Assembly: GCA_017630395.1 (NCBI GenBank)
Contig: JAGBVI010000047.1
Span: forward strand, 1 to 60,078
Length of the DNA: 60,078 nucleotides
Origin: Paludibacteraceae bacterium
GTDB taxonomy: Bacteria; Bacteroidota; Bacteroidia; Bacteroidales; Paludibacteraceae
Direction: 5' to 3'
Position 1 is the stretch's first letter; each line of letters opens with the position of its first letter. Shown piece by piece: positions 8,913 to 17,774 of the stretch. A model generated the notes under the pieces. The model saw only the letters and a list, made by a program, of their open reading frames with translations. It searched no databases and was not told where the DNA came from. Both the position numbers and the translations under genes were made by a program.

Positions 8913-9380
8913 ATTATTTATATTTCATCAATTATTGCCATAATATTAAATCTAACAAAGATACTCTTCCTATTGTTTACTATCACTGACAAACAAAAAA
9001 AAACATCATAACAAATTCCTACAAATTCATTTTTTTAGAATCTTTGAATTTATTTTACTTATCTTGTACTTATTCTCTCTATCACGATACTCAAACCTAA
9101 ACTAAACACTCTTCAAAACCGCCCCAACCTAATCTGTAGCATTTACTAAAGGTGGAAAATTTATAAAATGGTCCTCAATCTCATCCCCCATACTCAAACA
9201 TCTGTTATGAAACATTGGGAATAAATTGGCAACAAAAAAGTCAAGAAGTTTTTCACCTTTTTATATAGAGTAAAGTTCGTATTCTCTCTAAAATAGTAGC
9301 TATTTTCATAGAAAAAAGAGAGCAAAAACGGATGGTAAAAAAAAATAGTAAACTATTGTTATAATATTCCTATTTTTAAC

Positions 9381-9388
9381 TAATTTTG
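9381..9388 (+). promoter_or_regulatory. -7 promoter element of asnS
   Basis: TAATTTTG, 31 nt before the asnS ATG at 9419. Its position rules out an upstream in-frame TTG at 9386 as the start. Confidence 0.6.
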
Positions 9389-9418
9389 TGGCAAATTAAA
9401 AAACAACATAAAATTTTT

Positions 9419-10825
9419 ATGGAAATTCGCAGAACAAAAATCACCGATGCTCTTAAGTGCACTGAGTTCGGTAAAGATATCAACGTAAAAGGTTGGGTAA
9501 GAACGAAAAGAGGTAATAAACAGGTTAATTTTATTGCTCTCAACGATGGTTCAACCATCAACAATATTCAAATTGTTGCTGATGTTGAAAAGTTTGATGA
9601 AAATACATTAAAATCAATCACAACCGGAGCTTGTATAAGCGTAGTTGGAAAACTTGTTCAATCTATTGGTGGTGGACAATCTGTAGAAATTCAAGCAGAA
9701 GAGATAAAAATATATGGTTTAGCGGATCCGGATACATACCCTCTACAAAAAAAGGGACACTCGATGGAGTTTCTTCGCGAAATTGCTCATATAAGACCTC
9801 GTACCAATACGTTTGGGGCTGTTTATAGAATTCGTCACCAAATGGCTTATGCTATTCATAAATTTTTCCATGATAGAGGTTTTGTTTATTTCCACGCTCC
9901 CATTATAACTGCATCAGATTGTGAGGGTGCCGGACAGATGTTTCAAGTTACAACGTTAAATCTTGACAACATCCAAAAGGATGAAAAAACCAATGCTGTT
10001 AAATACGAAAATGATTTCTTTGGCAAACCTACCAGCTTAACAGTTTCCGGTCAGTTGGAAGCTGAATTGGCTGCTACCGCTTTAGGTGCCGTATATACAT
10101 TCGGTCCAACTTTCCGTGCTGAGAATTCAAATACCCCTCGTCACTTGGCTGAGTTTTGGATGATTGAACCTGAAGTGGCTTTCAATGACATTAATGACAA
10201 CATGGATTTGGCTGAAGAGTTTATCAAATATTGCGTTCAATGGGCTTTGGATAATTGTAATGATGACCTTCAATTCTTGAATCAAATGATTGATAAAGGA
10301 TTGTTGGAAAGATTGCAAGGGGTGCTTAAGAACAAATTCACTCGATTGACTTACACAGAAGGTATCAATATTCTTGAAGAGGCTGTTGCTAAAGGACATA
10401 AGTTTGAATACCCTGTTTATTGGGGTTGCGACTTGGCTTCTGAGCACGAACGTTACCTTGTTGAAAACCACTTTAAAAATCCGGTTATCTTGACAGATTA
10501 TCCAAAAGAGATCAAAGCATTTTATATGAAACAAAATGATGATGGAAAAACGGTGAGAGCCATGGATGTTCTATTCCCTACTATCGGAGAGATTATTGGA
10601 GGTTCTGAACGCGAAGAGAACTATGATAAATTGATGAATCGAATTCAAGAATTAAATATCCCAATGAAAGATATGTGGTGGTATTTGGATTCTCGTCGTT
10701 TTGGTACTTGCCCTCACGCCGGATTTGGTCTCGGATTTGAACGTCTTTTGCTTTTTGTAACCGGTATGCAGAACATTCGTGATGTAATACCGTTCCCAAG
10801 AACTCCAAAATCTGCAAACTTTTAA
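9419..10825 (+). CDS. asnS: Asparagine--tRNA ligase
   Basis: A class IIb aminoacyl-tRNA synthetase that charges tRNA-Asn. The 468-residue protein has an N-terminal OB-fold anticodon-binding domain (about residues 15-100). The class II catalytic core follows, with motif 2 ([21 protein letters not shown] region, about 235-255) and motif 3 ([12 protein letters not shown], near 435). The length is normal for AsnRS. The start MEIRRTK at 9419 is chosen because a further upstream TTG in the same frame lies within the promoter. The next gene begins 11 nt downstream and is probably co-transcribed. Confidence 0.95.
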   Translation: MEIRRTKITDALKCTEFGKDINVKGWVRTKRGNKQVNFIALNDGSTINNIQIVADVEKFDENTLKSITTGACISVVGKLVQSIGGGQSVEIQAEEIKIYGLADPDTYPLQKKGHSMEFLREIAHIRPRTNTFGAVYRIRHQMAYAIHKFFHDRGFVYFHAPIITASDCEGAGQMFQVTTLNLDNIQKDEKTNAVKYENDFFGKPTSLTVSGQLEAELAATALGAVYTFGPTFRAENSNTPRHLAEFWMIEPEVAFNDINDNMDLAEEFIKYCVQWALDNCNDDLQFLNQMIDKGLLERLQGVLKNKFTRLTYTEGINILEEAVAKGHKFEYPVYWGCDLASEHERYLVENHFKNPVILTDYPKEIKAFYMKQNDDGKTVRAMDVLFPTIGEIIGGSEREENYDKLMNRIQELNIPMKDMWWYLDSRRFGTCPHAGFGLGFERLLLFVTGMQNIRDVIPFPRTPKSANF

Positions 10826-10836
10826 GATTATCTAAA

Positions 10837-11214
10837 ATGAAAATTTTTAAAATTATATTATTTTCAATTTTGACCTTATTAATTATTGGTGGTGGTTTCT
10901 TCTACTATCGCTACTACTTCGTGTTTGGTGAAGGAGTAAAAAGCGGTGAGTTAAATTACGTCGTTTACAAGGGATACCTATTCAAAACTTACGAGGGAAA
11001 AATGATTCAAAGCGGTTTCAAAAGTTCTCAGACTACCGGTGGAATACAATCTAATGAATTTATTTTCTCCATAGAAAATGATTCTCTTGCTAAAAAATTA
11101 GAGATATTAAGTGGACATGAATTGGATTTACACTACAAAGAGTATCTCGCTCCTCTACCTTGGAGAGGAAATAGCAAATATGTAATAGATAGTATCGTCA
11201 CTATACGAAATTAA
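10837..11214 (+). CDS. Small single-pass membrane protein, conserved in Bacteroidota
   Basis: A 125-residue protein with an N-terminal membrane segment at about residues 4-25, followed by a soluble, presumably periplasmic domain of about 95 residues with GYLFKTYEGKM and NEFIFSIEND. Similar small proteins in Bacteroidota carry varied, unreliable annotations. I do not assign a function. It follows asnS by 11 nt on the same strand and most likely shares its transcript. The start ATG at 10837 is the only reasonable one. Confidence 0.75.
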   Translation: MKIFKIILFSILTLLIIGGGFFYYRYYFVFGEGVKSGELNYVVYKGYLFKTYEGKMIQSGFKSSQTTGGIQSNEFIFSIENDSLAKKLEILSGHELDLHYKEYLAPLPWRGNSKYVIDSIVTIRN

Positions 11215-11216
11215 GA

Positions 11217-11338
11217 TGGTTTCTATAAATTCATTTCGCTGAATTTTTGAAAGAAGTTTCTATAAGGTTAACTCGAGATGATTTTGAAGCATTTTGCTTA
11301 TTTCCTTGATTATAAATGGTGAATTTACAGAACTCACC
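11217..11338. mobile_element. Family-2 MITE-like element, degenerate copy
   Basis: The left end GATGGTTTCTATAAATTCAT continues TTCGCTGAATTTTTGA, closely matching the inner end of the full element at 59994 onward. The right end GGTGAATTTACAGAACTCACC is an inverted match to the other terminus. About 122 bp, so shorter than the 200-bp full copy. It begins just after the stop codon of the preceding gene and has no coding capacity. Confidence 0.6.
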
Positions 11339-11393
11339 ACAATAGGAACTACGTCTATAAAAATCATTTTTTTATATAGTAAAGAAGTTGTTT

Positions 11394-11432
11394 GTGTCAG
11401 GATTATGTACAAGATTAATCCTGACACTTTTT
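11394..11432 (+). terminator. Strong stem-loop terminator upstream of the small heat-shock gene
   Basis: A perfect 12-bp stem (GTGTCAGGATTA / TAATCCTGACAC) with a 10-nt loop is followed by five T. It probably ends the asnS transcript. It lies 80 nt before the small heat-shock protein start, so an attenuator role is possible. Confidence 0.75.
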
Positions 11433-11513
11433 GTATTCGTTAAAATAATCTAACCAATAAACATTTAGTATTTCCTAGGGTTATATCTATACAAACAAAA
11501 AAATTATACGAAT

Positions 11514-11951
11514 ATGACACCTGTAAAAAGAAATCAAAACTGGATGCCAAGTTTGTTCAATGACTTTTGGGCTAATGATTGGTCTAGTATTATTCCTACA
11601 AGGAAAAGTTCTAATCTACCTGCAATGAATATCATTGAAAAGGAGAATTGTTATAAAATCGAACTTGCTGTTCCAGGTATTACAAAGGAGGATTTTCAGA
11701 TCAGTATAACCAACGACAATGAATTGGTTATCTCTGTTAACAAAAAAAGTGAAACAGAAGAAAAAGATAAATCCGGGAAATATCTTCGTTGTGAGTTTGG
11801 CTATACCCAATTTAAACAAACTCTCCTATTGCCAGACAATATCGATAGAGACTGCATCGAAGCAAAACAAGAAAATGGCATTCTTTACATCGACATCAAG
11901 AAGAAAAATTTGGAAAAAGAAGAGATGACAAAAGCAATCGAAGTGAAATAA
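11514..11951 (+). CDS. Small heat-shock protein (Hsp20/alpha-crystallin family)
   Basis: A cytoplasmic ATP-independent holdase chaperone of 145 residues. The alpha-crystallin domain spans about residues 38-138, with the start pattern NIIEKENCYKIELAVPG and the family motif LPDNID...AxxENGILxIxIxK. The N-terminal arm (residues 1-37) contains NWMPSLFNDFW, typical of Bacteroidota Hsp20. It stands alone between a strong terminator and the convergent cysK. I see no clear TAnnTTTG promoter close by, so an alternative sigma factor or a more distant promoter is possible. Confidence 0.93.
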   Translation: MTPVKRNQNWMPSLFNDFWANDWSSIIPTRKSSNLPAMNIIEKENCYKIELAVPGITKEDFQISITNDNELVISVNKKSETEEKDKSGKYLRCEFGYTQFKQTLLLPDNIDRDCIEAKQENGILYIDIKKKNLEKEEMTKAIEVK

Positions 11952-12010
11952 ACAGATGCGGTTCTACGCATTATACGCTCACTCAGTGTTACTAAGTTTC
12001 ACTCGGTTCA

Positions 12011-12043
12011 GAGGGAGTGACAATCTTGTCACCCCTCTTTTTT
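12011..12043. terminator. Bidirectional terminator between hsp20 and cysK
   Basis: The stem GAGGGAGTGACAA / TTGTCACCCCTC with one mismatch and a 2-nt loop is followed by six T on the plus strand. It lies between the two convergent stop codons. Confidence 0.8.
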
Positions 12044-12044
12044 A

Positions 12045-12944
12045 TTACAAAGCCTCAAACATACTCGTACTCAAGTATTTTTCTGCTCGATCAGGAAAAA
12101 CCACAACAATATTTCCTTTTTCAATCATCTCAGCTGTCTTAATTGCAGCCAACATTGCAGCACCACTACTCATTCCGGCAAAAATTCCCTCTTTAGCTAT
12201 TATTCTTCGTGCTGTTGCGATTGCCTCTTCACTCTCCACCATTATCTGAACATCAATCCGTGAAGGATCATAAATAGCAGGAACAATCGCCTCCTCCATA
12301 TTCTTTAAACCTTGAATATAGTGCCCTTTTATCGGATGAGCACAAACTACCTTTATTTCAGGCTTATGCTGTTTCAGAAATTTAGAAATTCCCATAATAG
12401 TCCCGGACGTACCTAATGCACAAACCAGATAATCTATATTTCCTTGCGTCTGCTCCCAAATTTCAGTTGCTGTTGTTTTATAATGAGCTTGATAATTTGC
12501 CGCATTAGAGAATTGGTCCGGCATAAAATATTTATCCGGATTTTCATTCACCATCTTATGTGCTAAACGTATTGCACCATCGGTTCCTTCATTTGCAGGA
12601 GTTAAAATAACTGTTCCGCCATACGATTTGATGATCTTTCGGCGTTCAACAGATACCGCCTCACTCATAACTATAACCACCTCATACCCTTTCACAATTC
12701 CTGCAATGGCTAAACCTATTCCGGTATTTCCGGAAGTTGGCTCTATGATGATTTTCCCTTTAGTTAGCTTCCCCTCTTTCTCAGCTTGTTCAACCATCTG
12801 AATAGCTATCCTATCTTTTATGCTACCAGTAGGATTAAAACCTTCTAACTTTGCAAAAATATTTACATTAGGATTAGGGGACAAATTATTAATACGAACA
12901 AGTGGAGTTTTTCCAATTGTTTCCAAAATATTGTTTGAAATCAT
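12045..12944 (-). CDS. cysK: Cysteine synthase A (O-acetylserine sulfhydrylase)
   Basis: A PLP enzyme converting O-acetylserine and sulfide to cysteine. The 299-residue protein has the PLP lysine in TGSIKDR (Lys43), the substrate loop EPTSGNTGIG near residue 68 and the phosphate-binding GTSGT near residue 175. The length is slightly shorter than the usual 305-320 but complete. It overlaps prfA by 4 nt and is the last gene of purM-prfA-cysK, ending at a bidirectional terminator. CysK and CysM are hard to separate by sequence alone. Confidence 0.93.
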   Translation of the reverse strand: MISNNILETIGKTPLVRINNLSPNPNVNIFAKLEGFNPTGSIKDRIAIQMVEQAEKEGKLTKGKIIIEPTSGNTGIGLAIAGIVKGYEVVIVMSEAVSVERRKIIKSYGGTVILTPANEGTDGAIRLAHKMVNENPDKYFMPDQFSNAANYQAHYKTTATEIWEQTQGNIDYLVCALGTSGTIMGISKFLKQHKPEIKVVCAHPIKGHYIQGLKNMEEAIVPAIYDPSRIDVQIMVESEEAIATARRIIAKEGIFAGMSSGAAMLAAIKTAEMIEKGNIVVVFPDRAEKYLSTSMFEAL

Positions 12945-14050
12945 AACTCACTCTCTTTCAATCTTTCTGCATTTTCTGCAATAATCAACTTGTCAATAAT
13001 CTCTTGTATTTCACCTCCAACAACAGCTTGTAAATTATACAAAGTTAAATTAATTCTATGGTCGGTTACTCTTCCTTGAGGATAGTTATAGGTCCTAATT
13101 TTAGCTGATCTGTCACCGGTAGAAACCATTGTTTTTCGTCTTTGAGCAATATCATCTACATATTTCTGATGTTCTCTATCATAAATCATTGTTCTCAATC
13201 GAGACAAAGCTCTCTCTTTATTTTTAGGTTGATCTCGCGTCTCGGTACACTCAATCAAAATCTCTTCCGAAACTCCGGTTACAGGATTCCTCCACATATA
13301 ACGTAACCGCACCCCAGACTCCACCTTATTGACATTCTGCCCACCTGCACCTCCGGAACGAAAAGTATCCCACTTGATCTCTCCTTCATTAATTTCAACA
13401 TCAAACTCATCCGCTTCCGGCAACACCGCAACAGTTGCAGCTGAAGTATGAACTCGTCCCTGTGTTTCTGTTGCTGGTACACGTTGTACCCGATGCACAC
13501 CCGATTCATACTTTAACGTTCCGTATACATTCTCACCGGAAACTGTAAAAATTATCTCCTTAAATCCGCCAGCTGTACCTTCATTAAAACTTGAAATAGC
13601 AATATTCCAACCTTTTGTTTCACAATATTTTGCATACATTTTATACAAATCTCCGGCAAAAAGAGCAGCCTCGTCTCCTCCTGTTCCTCCTCTAATTTCT
13701 ACTATTGCATTCTTGGAGTCTTCAGGGTCAGAAGGGATTAACAATATCTTTATGTTCTCCTCCATCGATGGCAATTGAGGCTCCAACTCCTCCAACTCCA
13801 TCTTTGCCATCTCTCGCATTTCAGGGTCATTTTCTGTCTCCAATATACTTTTTGCTTCTGCTATATTGGATAGCACACGTACATACTCCTTTCTTGCAGA
13901 AACAATACGCTCCAAATCTCGATATTCTTTATTCAACTTCACATAGCGCTTCATATCTGCGATAACAGATGGATCCGTGATTAGCGTAGAAATCTCTTCA
14001 AATTTATGCTCTAAACCTTCTAATCTTTGTAACAATGTATTCTCAGACAT
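12941..14050 (-). CDS. prfA: Peptide chain release factor 1
   Basis: Recognises UAA and UAG at the ribosome and triggers peptide release. In the 369-residue protein the codon-recognition motif PAT (class RF1) is in RVPATETQGR near residues 191-200. The catalytic GGQ is at about residues 236-238 in SGGAGGQNVNKVE. The N-terminal alpha-helical domain spans about residues 1-100. Length is typical. No frameshift site is present (that is a feature of RF2). It sits 24 nt after purM and overlaps cysK by 4 nt, indicating one operon. Confidence 0.96.
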   Translation of the reverse strand: MSENTLLQRLEGLEHKFEEISTLITDPSVIADMKRYVKLNKEYRDLERIVSARKEYVRVLSNIAEAKSILETENDPEMREMAKMELEELEPQLPSMEENIKILLIPSDPEDSKNAIVEIRGGTGGDEAALFAGDLYKMYAKYCETKGWNIAISSFNEGTAGGFKEIIFTVSGENVYGTLKYESGVHRVQRVPATETQGRVHTSAATVAVLPEADEFDVEINEGEIKWDTFRSGGAGGQNVNKVESGVRLRYMWRNPVTGVSEEILIECTETRDQPKNKERALSRLRTMIYDREHQKYVDDIAQRRKTMVSTGDRSAKIRTYNYPQGRVTDHRINLTLYNLQAVVGGEIQEIIDKLIIAENAERLKESEL

Positions 14051-14074
14051 ACTAATAAATTTTCAATCCGTTAA

Positions 14075-15241
14075 TCAATATTCAAAACGTCCAAACTCGC
14101 TTTCTATCACCAACTCCTTTTTATCTGACTTCTCTACAAAACCTACAATTTGAGCATCAATGCCAAACTCTTTTGAAATTTGTATTACATCTCCTGCCAA
14201 TTTCTCCGGCAAATAGAGTTCAAAGCGATGACCCATATTGAATACTTTATACATCTCTTTCCAATCAGTTCCAGACTGATTTTGTATTGTTTTGAACAAA
14301 GGAGGAACTGCAAATAAATTATTTTTTGTGATTTTTACATTGTCAACAAAGTGTAACACTTTTGTTTGTGCTCCTCCTGAACAATGAACCATACCATGGA
14401 TCTCTTTCCGCATTACGTCTAACACCTTCTTAATAACCGGAGCGTATGTTCTTGTTGGAGACAAGACCATCTTTCCGGCATTTATAGGAGAACCTTCTAC
14501 TTTATCTAATAAGGATAATGCACCCGAATAAACTAACTCAGAAGGCACACCGGCATCAAAACTTTCCGGATATTTCTCTGCCAAATACTTTGAAAAGACA
14601 TCATGACGAGCAGAGGTCAAACCATTACTACCCATTCCGCCGTTATACTCCTTCTCATATTTTGCTTGACCGTAAGATGCCAATCCCACTATCACATCTC
14701 CGGCTTGAATATTGGCATTATCAACAACATCTGAACGTTTCATTCTACATGTCACTGTACTATCTACAATTATTGTACGAACCAAATCACCTACATCAGC
14801 AGTCTCTCCTCCGGTCGCATATACCCCTATTCCCATCTCTCTCAACTCTGCTAATAATTCGTCTGTACCATTGATAATAGCAGAAATTACTTCGCCGGGG
14901 ATCAATAATTTATTTCGTCCAATTGTTGAAGATACCAAAATATTATCTGTTGCACCAACACATAACAAATCATCAATATTCATTATCAACGCATCTTGAG
15001 CTATTCCCTTCCACACAGACAAATCTCCCGTCTCCTTCCAATACATATAAGCTAAAGATGATTTAGTTCCGGCTCCATCGGCATGCATAATGTTACAATA
15101 ATCCGAATCACCACCCAAAATATCAGGAATAATCTTACAAAAAGCCTTAGGATATAAACCCTTATCAATGTTCTTTATAGCATTGTGTACATCCTCTTTT
15201 CCAGCAGAAACTCCGCGCAAATTATAACGTTGATCGCTCAT
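14075..15241 (-). CDS. purM: Phosphoribosylformylglycinamidine cyclo-ligase (AIR synthase)
   Basis: Closes the imidazole ring of aminoimidazole ribotide in purine synthesis, using ATP. The 388-residue protein has the AIR synthase N domain (about residues 45-185, with ADGAGTKS near 54 and GGETADVGDL near 145) and the C domain (about 195-375, with HCSGGAQTKVL near 285). It is longer than the 345-residue E. coli enzyme, as is common for the Bacteroidota form. First gene of purM-prfA-cysK, with a TATCTTTG promoter at 15278-15285. Confidence 0.9.
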   Translation of the reverse strand: MSDQRYNLRGVSAGKEDVHNAIKNIDKGLYPKAFCKIIPDILGGDSDYCNIMHADGAGTKSSLAYMYWKETGDLSVWKGIAQDALIMNIDDLLCVGATDNILVSSTIGRNKLLIPGEVISAIINGTDELLAELREMGIGVYATGGETADVGDLVRTIIVDSTVTCRMKRSDVVDNANIQAGDVIVGLASYGQAKYEKEYNGGMGSNGLTSARHDVFSKYLAEKYPESFDAGVPSELVYSGALSLLDKVEGSPINAGKMVLSPTRTYAPVIKKVLDVMRKEIHGMVHCSGGAQTKVLHFVDNVKITKNNLFAVPPLFKTIQNQSGTDWKEMYKVFNMGHRFELYLPEKLAGDVIQISKEFGIDAQIVGFVEKSDKKELVIESEFGRFEY

Positions 15242-15277
15242 AACGAATATATTATTAATAAAACAATTATTTGCCTA

Positions 15278-15285
15278 CAAAGATA
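15278..15285 (-). promoter_or_regulatory. -7 promoter element of the purM-prfA-cysK operon
   Basis: Minus-strand TATCTTTG, 36 nt upstream of the purM ATG. No clear TTG at the -33 position. Confidence 0.6.
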
Positions 15286-15408
15286 CAATAAAGAAATGAG
15301 GTAGAAAAACACTCCTACAAAGAAGTTTCTCAGAAAGCGATTAATTTATCATATCAATCTCTCTAAACTAGCAACCCTCCACAACTCTCTACCCCTACCT
15401 CGTGCAAC

Positions 15409-15436
15409 AAAAAAAGGTGTACTTCCGTACACCTTT
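15409..15436 (-). terminator. Terminator of the SRP RNA-tRNA-Thr transcript
   Basis: Minus-strand stem AGGTGTAC / GTACACCT with a 4-nt loop followed by seven T, 7 nt past the tRNA-Thr 3' end. Confidence 0.85.
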
Positions 15437-15442
15437 CTTTCG

Positions 15443-15516
15443 AGCCTCTTGTCGGATTCGAACCAACGACCCCGAGATTACAAATCACGTGCTCTGGCCA
15501 ACTGAGCTAAAGAGGC
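15443..15516 (-). tRNA. tRNA-Thr (anticodon TGT)
   Basis: A 74-nt tRNA on the minus strand. The acceptor stem GCCTCTT pairs with AAGAGGC and the discriminator is T. The D arm is GCTCAGTTGGCCAGAGC, the anticodon loop TTTGTAA (anticodon TGT, reading ACA) and the T loop TTCGAAT. CCA is not encoded. Its 5' end lies one or two nt after the predicted SRP RNA 3' end, so the two are almost certainly one transcript. Confidence 0.95.
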
Positions 15517-15517
15517 A

Positions 15518-15620
15518 GGCGGGCAAGCAATCTACATCGCACCGCTACAACCGAATTACCCTTGCTGCGATCAAGCCCTGGGGGATTCTAAGGGAGCTGG
15601 TCGTATAGGACTTACCCGCT
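15518..15620 (-). ncRNA. ffs: Signal recognition particle RNA (small bacterial 4.5S type)
   Basis: The minus strand forms one long hairpin of about 103 nt whose ends GCGGGTAAG and CTTGCCCGC pair. Near the apex it contains CCCAGGGC...GCAGCAAGGG, matching the conserved SRP domain IV internal loop (AGG on one side, AGCA on the other) that binds Ffh. The apical loop reads TTGATC rather than the common GGAA. A TACTTTTG promoter lies immediately upstream and tRNA-Thr immediately downstream. Together with Ffh the RNA targets membrane proteins for co-translational insertion. The assignment is from structure and conserved bases, not a database match. Confidence 0.82.
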
Positions 15621-15621
15621 G

Positions 15622-15651
15622 CAAAAGTAGATATTTTTTTTTAATTACAAA
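15622..15651 (-). promoter_or_regulatory. Promoter of the SRP RNA-tRNA-Thr unit
   Basis: Minus-strand TTTG and TACTTTTG are separated by 18 nt. The start of transcription would fall at the predicted SRP RNA 5' end. Confidence 0.75.
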
Positions 15652-15693
15652 CTTTTTTCGTAAAAAAATTTTCTATCACACTAAAAAAATCGC

Positions 15694-15701
15694 TAAATTT
15701 G
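15694..15701 (+). promoter_or_regulatory. -7 promoter element of the DUF4199-to-transketolase operon
   Basis: TAAATTTG, 17 nt before the first ATG at 15718, divergent from the SRP RNA promoter 65 nt away. Confidence 0.6.
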
Positions 15702-15717
15702 CATCGTTTTTAAGGAA

Positions 15718-16257
15718 ATGATGATGGAGAAAGAAAATAAAAACAGAGAAAATGCCACCACCTATGCTATGTCAGCCGGATTAGTATTGGGTGGCGCCTT
15801 GATGTTTATCTACTTCATTCAATTGCAATTTTGCTCTAAACACCCCTTGTGTTCCCTTATACTTTCTTCGATAGGGTTCGCTATTACTATCTTTTGTGTT
15901 TATTACTACACAATGGTATACAATAGAGATTTACTAGATGGAAATATAACTTACTTTAAAGCTCTAAATTTTGGAATGCACCTATTTTTCTTTGTTTCAA
16001 TGCTTTTAGCTACTTTCTTTTATTTTTATTTCCAATTTATCAATCCTAAAGTGCTACAACAAACGATTGAATCATCTATTTCACTTATCAATCATTCTAA
16101 TTTGAATTTAACCGAAAATGATAAAATATTAATGGTAAACAACCTCAAAAGTATGTCCGCAACCAATTTTGCTCTATCTAGCATGTGGTCGTTCTTCTTA
16201 ATGGGGTTCTTTTTATCTATCTTTACATCTTTTTCTTTTCGGAATAAAAAATTATAG
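15718..16257 (+). CDS. DUF4199 family membrane protein
   Basis: A 179-residue inner-membrane protein with four predicted membrane segments, at about residues 18-40, 42-66, 85-110 and 150-172. This length and pattern fit the Bacteroidota DUF4199 family, which is of unknown function and commonly found beside a family 2 glycosyltransferase as here. Three consecutive ATG codons (15718, 15721, 15724) could each be the start; the first is given. It leads a tightly packed operon and is 23 nt from the glycosyltransferase gene, which suggests a joint role in cell-envelope glycan or lipid work. Confidence 0.85.
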   Translation: MMMEKENKNRENATTYAMSAGLVLGGALMFIYFIQLQFCSKHPLCSLILSSIGFAITIFCVYYYTMVYNRDLLDGNITYFKALNFGMHLFFFVSMLLATFFYFYFQFINPKVLQQTIESSISLINHSNLNLTENDKILMVNNLKSMSATNFALSSMWSFFLMGFFLSIFTSFSFRNKKL

Positions 16258-16280
16258 TGTAAATTTAACTTATGTAATAT

Positions 16281-17240
16281 ATGGATATATCCGTAGTCAT
16301 CCCATTATATAATGAAGAAGATTCGTTAAACGAACTTTTCTTATGGATAAAACACGTAATGGAGGAAAATAATTTCTCTTACGAAGTTGTCTTTATTAAT
16401 GATGGAAGTACTGATAATTCTTGGAATATCATTGAAGAGTTAGGTAGCAAATATCCTGAAGCTAAGGGTATTAAATTCAGACGCAACTACGGGAAATCTG
16501 CAGCCCTTTATTGTGGTTTCAAAGAGTGTAAAGGAGAAGTGGTTATCACTATGGACGCAGACCTTCAAGATAGTCCGGAAGAAATCCCCGAACTTTATAA
16601 AATGATAACCAATGAGGGGTACGACTTGGTTTCCGGATGGAAAAAAATTCGTTACGATTCTAAATTAACGAAAAATCTTCCTTCTAAACTTTTTAATGCT
16701 ACCACTCGTGCTATTTCCGGAATTTACTTGCACGACTTCAATTGCGGACTAAAAGCCTACAGAAAAAATGTAGTAAAAAGCATCGAAGTATATGGAGAAA
16801 TGCATCGCTATATCCCTTACTTAGCAAAAAATGCCGGATTTAAAAAAATTGGAGAGAAAGTAGTAAAACACCAAGCAAGAAAATATGGTGTATCTAAATT
16901 TGGAATAAATCGTTTCTTCAACGGTTATTTGGATCTAATCTCTCTTTGGTTCCTTTCTACTTTCGGAAAAAAACCAATGCACTTTTTCGGTATCGTAGGC
17001 TCCTTGATGTTCTTCATTGGATTGATTTCTGTTTGTGTCGTGGGTGGAGTGAAATTATACCATATATGGGAAGGTACTAATGCTCCGCTTGTTACTGACA
17101 GTCCTTACTTCTACTTGTCTCTAACTAGCATGATTATTGGGACTCAACTATTCTTGTCCGGTTTTATCGGTGAGATGATTGCAAGAAATTCTTCCGAAAG
17201 GAATGATTATAAATTGGAAAAAACATTAAACTTAGATTAA
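16281..17240 (+). CDS. Family 2 glycosyltransferase, polyprenyl-phosphate type (DPM1/GtrB-like)
   Basis: Likely transfers a sugar from a nucleotide donor to polyprenyl phosphate at the inner membrane. The GT-A domain covers residues 1-230, with VVIPLYNEEDSLNEL at the start, FINDGSTDNS near 38, the metal-binding motif DADLQDSP near 93-100 and NCGLKAYRK near 155. Two C-terminal membrane helices at about 233-258 and 272-300 match the GtrB/DPM1-like organisation. At 319 residues it is a normal size. It lies between DUF4199 and DUF7935 genes in one operon. The exact sugar cannot be told from sequence. Confidence 0.9.
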   Translation: MDISVVIPLYNEEDSLNELFLWIKHVMEENNFSYEVVFINDGSTDNSWNIIEELGSKYPEAKGIKFRRNYGKSAALYCGFKECKGEVVITMDADLQDSPEEIPELYKMITNEGYDLVSGWKKIRYDSKLTKNLPSKLFNATTRAISGIYLHDFNCGLKAYRKNVVKSIEVYGEMHRYIPYLAKNAGFKKIGEKVVKHQARKYGVSKFGINRFFNGYLDLISLWFLSTFGKKPMHFFGIVGSLMFFIGLISVCVVGGVKLYHIWEGTNAPLVTDSPYFYLSLTSMIIGTQLFLSGFIGEMIARNSSERNDYKLEKTLNLD

Positions 17241-17244
17241 TTAA

Positions 17245-17769
17245 ATGGAAAATTTTATTCTTGAATTGGCAAAAGTTACAATACCGGGATTGTTGGTATT
17301 ATTGACTACATACTATCTTTTAAGGGATTTCTTTAAAAATGAAGAGAGAAAAAGATACTACGAGATGAGACGTGAAACAGCTAAAAGTTTAAACCCTATT
17401 AAACTTACTGCTTACGAACGTTTAGCTATGTTTTTAGAGCGTATTCGCCCCGACTCTCTCATTATGCGAGTACAAACAGGAAATATGACAAGTGGCGATT
17501 TACACCTTGTGCTGCTTACTACAATTCGTGAGGAGTTTGAACACAACGTAACTCAACAGATTTATGTTGGGAAAGAGGTCTGGTTAGTGACAAAAAATGC
17601 AAAAGAAACTATGATTCAACTCATTAACACTTGTGCCTCTGAAATCCCTAATAAACTTCCGGCTATTGAGTTGGCAAAGATTATTATCGAAAGATATGGT
17701 GAGTTGGAAGAGAGTCCAATTGATATTGCTCTTAATATTTTGAAAGCTGAAGTTAAATCATTTGGATAA
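17245..17769 (+). CDS. DUF7935-type membrane-anchored protein
   Basis: A 174-residue protein with one N-terminal membrane helix (about residues 8-27), a basic juxtamembrane stretch (KNEERKRYYEMRR) and a cytoplasmic alpha-helical domain. It includes LTAYERLAMFLERI near residue 53 and REEFEHNVTQQIYV near 93. It resembles a conserved Bacteroidota family of unknown function (DUF7935). It starts 4 nt after the glycosyltransferase stop and ends 5 nt before the nitroreductase gene, so co-transcription is near certain. No catalytic motif is visible. Confidence 0.8.
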   Translation: MENFILELAKVTIPGLLVLLTTYYLLRDFFKNEERKRYYEMRRETAKSLNPIKLTAYERLAMFLERIRPDSLIMRVQTGNMTSGDLHLVLLTTIREEFEHNVTQQIYVGKEVWLVTKNAKETMIQLINTCASEIPNKLPAIELAKIIIERYGELEESPIDIALNILKAEVKSFG

Positions 17770-17774
17770 TCTCA

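Larger units (their letters stand above)
8451..9418. other. 970-bp non-coding tract between divergent rpsA and asnS
   Basis: Very AT-rich tract holding the rpsA promoter, a family-1 repeat element (8725-8912) and the asnS promoter. About 9129-9261 is richer in GC. On the minus strand it reads as a stop-free stretch of roughly 43 sensible codons ending in TAG but with no start codon, so it might be the tail of a decayed gene. I see nothing else with support. Confidence 0.5.
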
